A stretch of 5,405 nt of DNA, taken from NCBI GenBank assembly GCA_029266935.1, contig JAQSVY010000126.1, positions 1 through 5,405 of the forward strand, read 5' to 3'. Origin of the DNA: Burkholderiales bacterium (GTDB lineage Bacteria; Pseudomonadota; Gammaproteobacteria; Burkholderiales; SG8-39). The notes beneath the pieces are model-generated. The model did not search any database. It was not told the DNA's origin and worked only from the letters and a program-made list of their open reading frames with translations. Positions 4,621 to 5,405 of the stretch are shown here, piece after piece (the stretch's first letter is position 1; every line of letters starts with the position of its first letter). The position numbers were made by a program, and so were the translations under genes.

Positions 4621-5405
4621 CGCCTTTCCATCCTTGATCAATCGCCGGTCCTGAGTGGACAGGGCGCCCGCGCCGCCGTCGCGGCGACCCTCGCCCTCGC
4701 GCGGCGGGCGGACGAGATCGGCTATCACCGCTACTGGCTCGCCGAGCACCACGCCATCGCGGCGCTCGCCGACCCCTGCCCGGAGGTCCTCCTCGCCCGG
4801 CTGGGCGCCGAAACCAAGCGCATGCGCGTGGGCACGGGCGGGGTGCTCCTGCCTTACTACAGCGCCTTCCGGGTCGCTGAGACATTCCGCATGCTCGAGG
4901 CCCTGTATCCCGGTCGCATCGACCTCGGCATCGGCCGCGCCCCCGGCGGCGACGCCCGCACTGCGCAGGCGGTCTCGGGCGGCGGCTTCCCCGACGCGGC
5001 GCGCTTCCCGGAGCAGGTGTGGCAGCTCGTCGCGCACCTCGACGGCAAGCTGCCCGCCGGACATCCTTTCGAGCGCGTGCGCGTGCAGCCGGAGGTCGAT
5101 ACCGCGCCCGAGGTCTGGCTGCTCGGCTCCTCCGACTACAGCGGCGCCCTCGCCGCCGAGCTCGGCCTGTCCTTCTCCTTCGCGCACTTCATCAACCCGA
5201 GCGGCGGCGACGCCGTGGCGCGGGCCTACCGCGAGGTATTCAAGCCCGGCCGGGAGAGCAAGCCGCGCGCCATGGTGTGCGCCTTCGCAATCTGCGCACC
5301 GAGCGACGAGGAGGCCGAGCACCTCGCCGCGCCCATCGACCTCAGGCGGCTGCACATGGCGCTCAACATCGACTCGCCCGTGCCCACCGCCGAGGAAGCC
5401 GCACG
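4618..5405 (+). CDS. Luciferase-like (LLM class) flavin-dependent oxidoreductase, 3' end missing
   Basis: The first 262 residues are visible; the frame stays open to the window edge, and family members usually reach about 330, so roughly 70 residues are missing. Marks of the bacterial-luciferase-like TIM barrel, group 1 (MsnO8/YhbW type), are LSILDQSPV at 3-11, GYHRYWLAEHH (35-45), GTGGVLLPYYSAFRVAE (72-88), LYPGRIDLGIGRAPGGD (96-112) and VWLLGSSDYSGALAAELGL (166-184). These line the flavin pocket in the family. Enzymes of this group use reduced FMN, and many add oxygen to an organic substrate, which cannot be named here. The ATG is preceded by AGGAG. The gene diverges from the small membrane-protein gene across a 157-base gap in which I see no convincing promoter. 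Its leader can form alternative hairpins. Confidence 0.93.
   Translation, partial: MRLSILDQSPVLSGQGARAAVAATLALARRADEIGYHRYWLAEHHAIAALADPCPEVLLARLGAETKRMRVGTGGVLLPYYSAFRVAETFRMLEALYPGRIDLGIGRAPGGDARTAQAVSGGGFPDAARFPEQVWQLVAHLDGKLPAGHPFERVRVQPEVDTAPEVWLLGSSDYSGALAAELGLSFSFAHFINPSGGDAVARAYREVFKPGRESKPRAMVCAFAICAPSDEEAEHLAAPIDLRRLHMALNIDSPVPTAEEAA

Noticed and set aside
4461..4631. Longer version of the small membrane protein (168 residues)
   Set aside because: The added N-terminus overlaps the divergent monooxygenase start and its leader, and looks non-coding; ATG at 4460 has AGGGG at good spacing.
4555..5355. Long open frame (266 codons) on the minus strand opposite the monooxygenase
   Set aside because: Low-complexity, Arg/Ala/Gly/Glu-rich translation typical of an antisense shadow; the plus strand carries clear LLM family motifs.

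Overview
This GC-rich, gene-dense window looks like proteobacterial chromosome, most likely from a betaproteobacterium. That placement is an inference from protein style (RND efflux, a short bacterial carboxylesterase, a 264-residue ThyA) and codon use, not from a marker gene. No rRNA, tRNA, CRISPR array, insertion sequence or phage gene is visible.

Left part (1-1778, minus strand): an efflux operon reading leftwards. A TetR/AcrR repressor (1125-1778) is followed, with a 4-base GTGA overlap, by a lipoprotein periplasmic adaptor (67-1128). An 11-base overlap then leads to the first 25 residues of an RND inner-membrane pump (1-77), which runs off the window. No outer-membrane channel gene is in view.

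Control region (about 1764-1828): a TTGACA/TAGAGT promoter drives the repressor operon leftwards. A near-perfect palindrome fills its 17-base spacer, and a second, slightly degenerate copy lies 32 bases away on the repressor start codon. The arrangement suggests autorepression and may also control the rightward genes.

Centre (1829-4035, plus strand): a compact three-gene set. It holds a serine carboxylesterase, a stand-alone Hanks-type Ser/Thr protein kinase joined to it by TGATG, and thymidylate synthase, which begins on the base after the kinase stop codon. The junctions imply co-transcription and probably translational coupling. No functional link between the three is known to me.

Right part: a rho-independent terminator (4040-4077) faces the minus strand and ends a small gene for a predicted three-helix membrane protein (4125-4460) of unknown function. 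A 157-base divergent gap follows. Its right end contains two mutually exclusive hairpins, one of which would bury the start codon of a luciferase-like flavin monooxygenase (4618 to the window end, truncated).

The most notable items are the operator and promoter layout, the esterase-kinase-thyA arrangement, and the switch-like leader of the monooxygenase gene.
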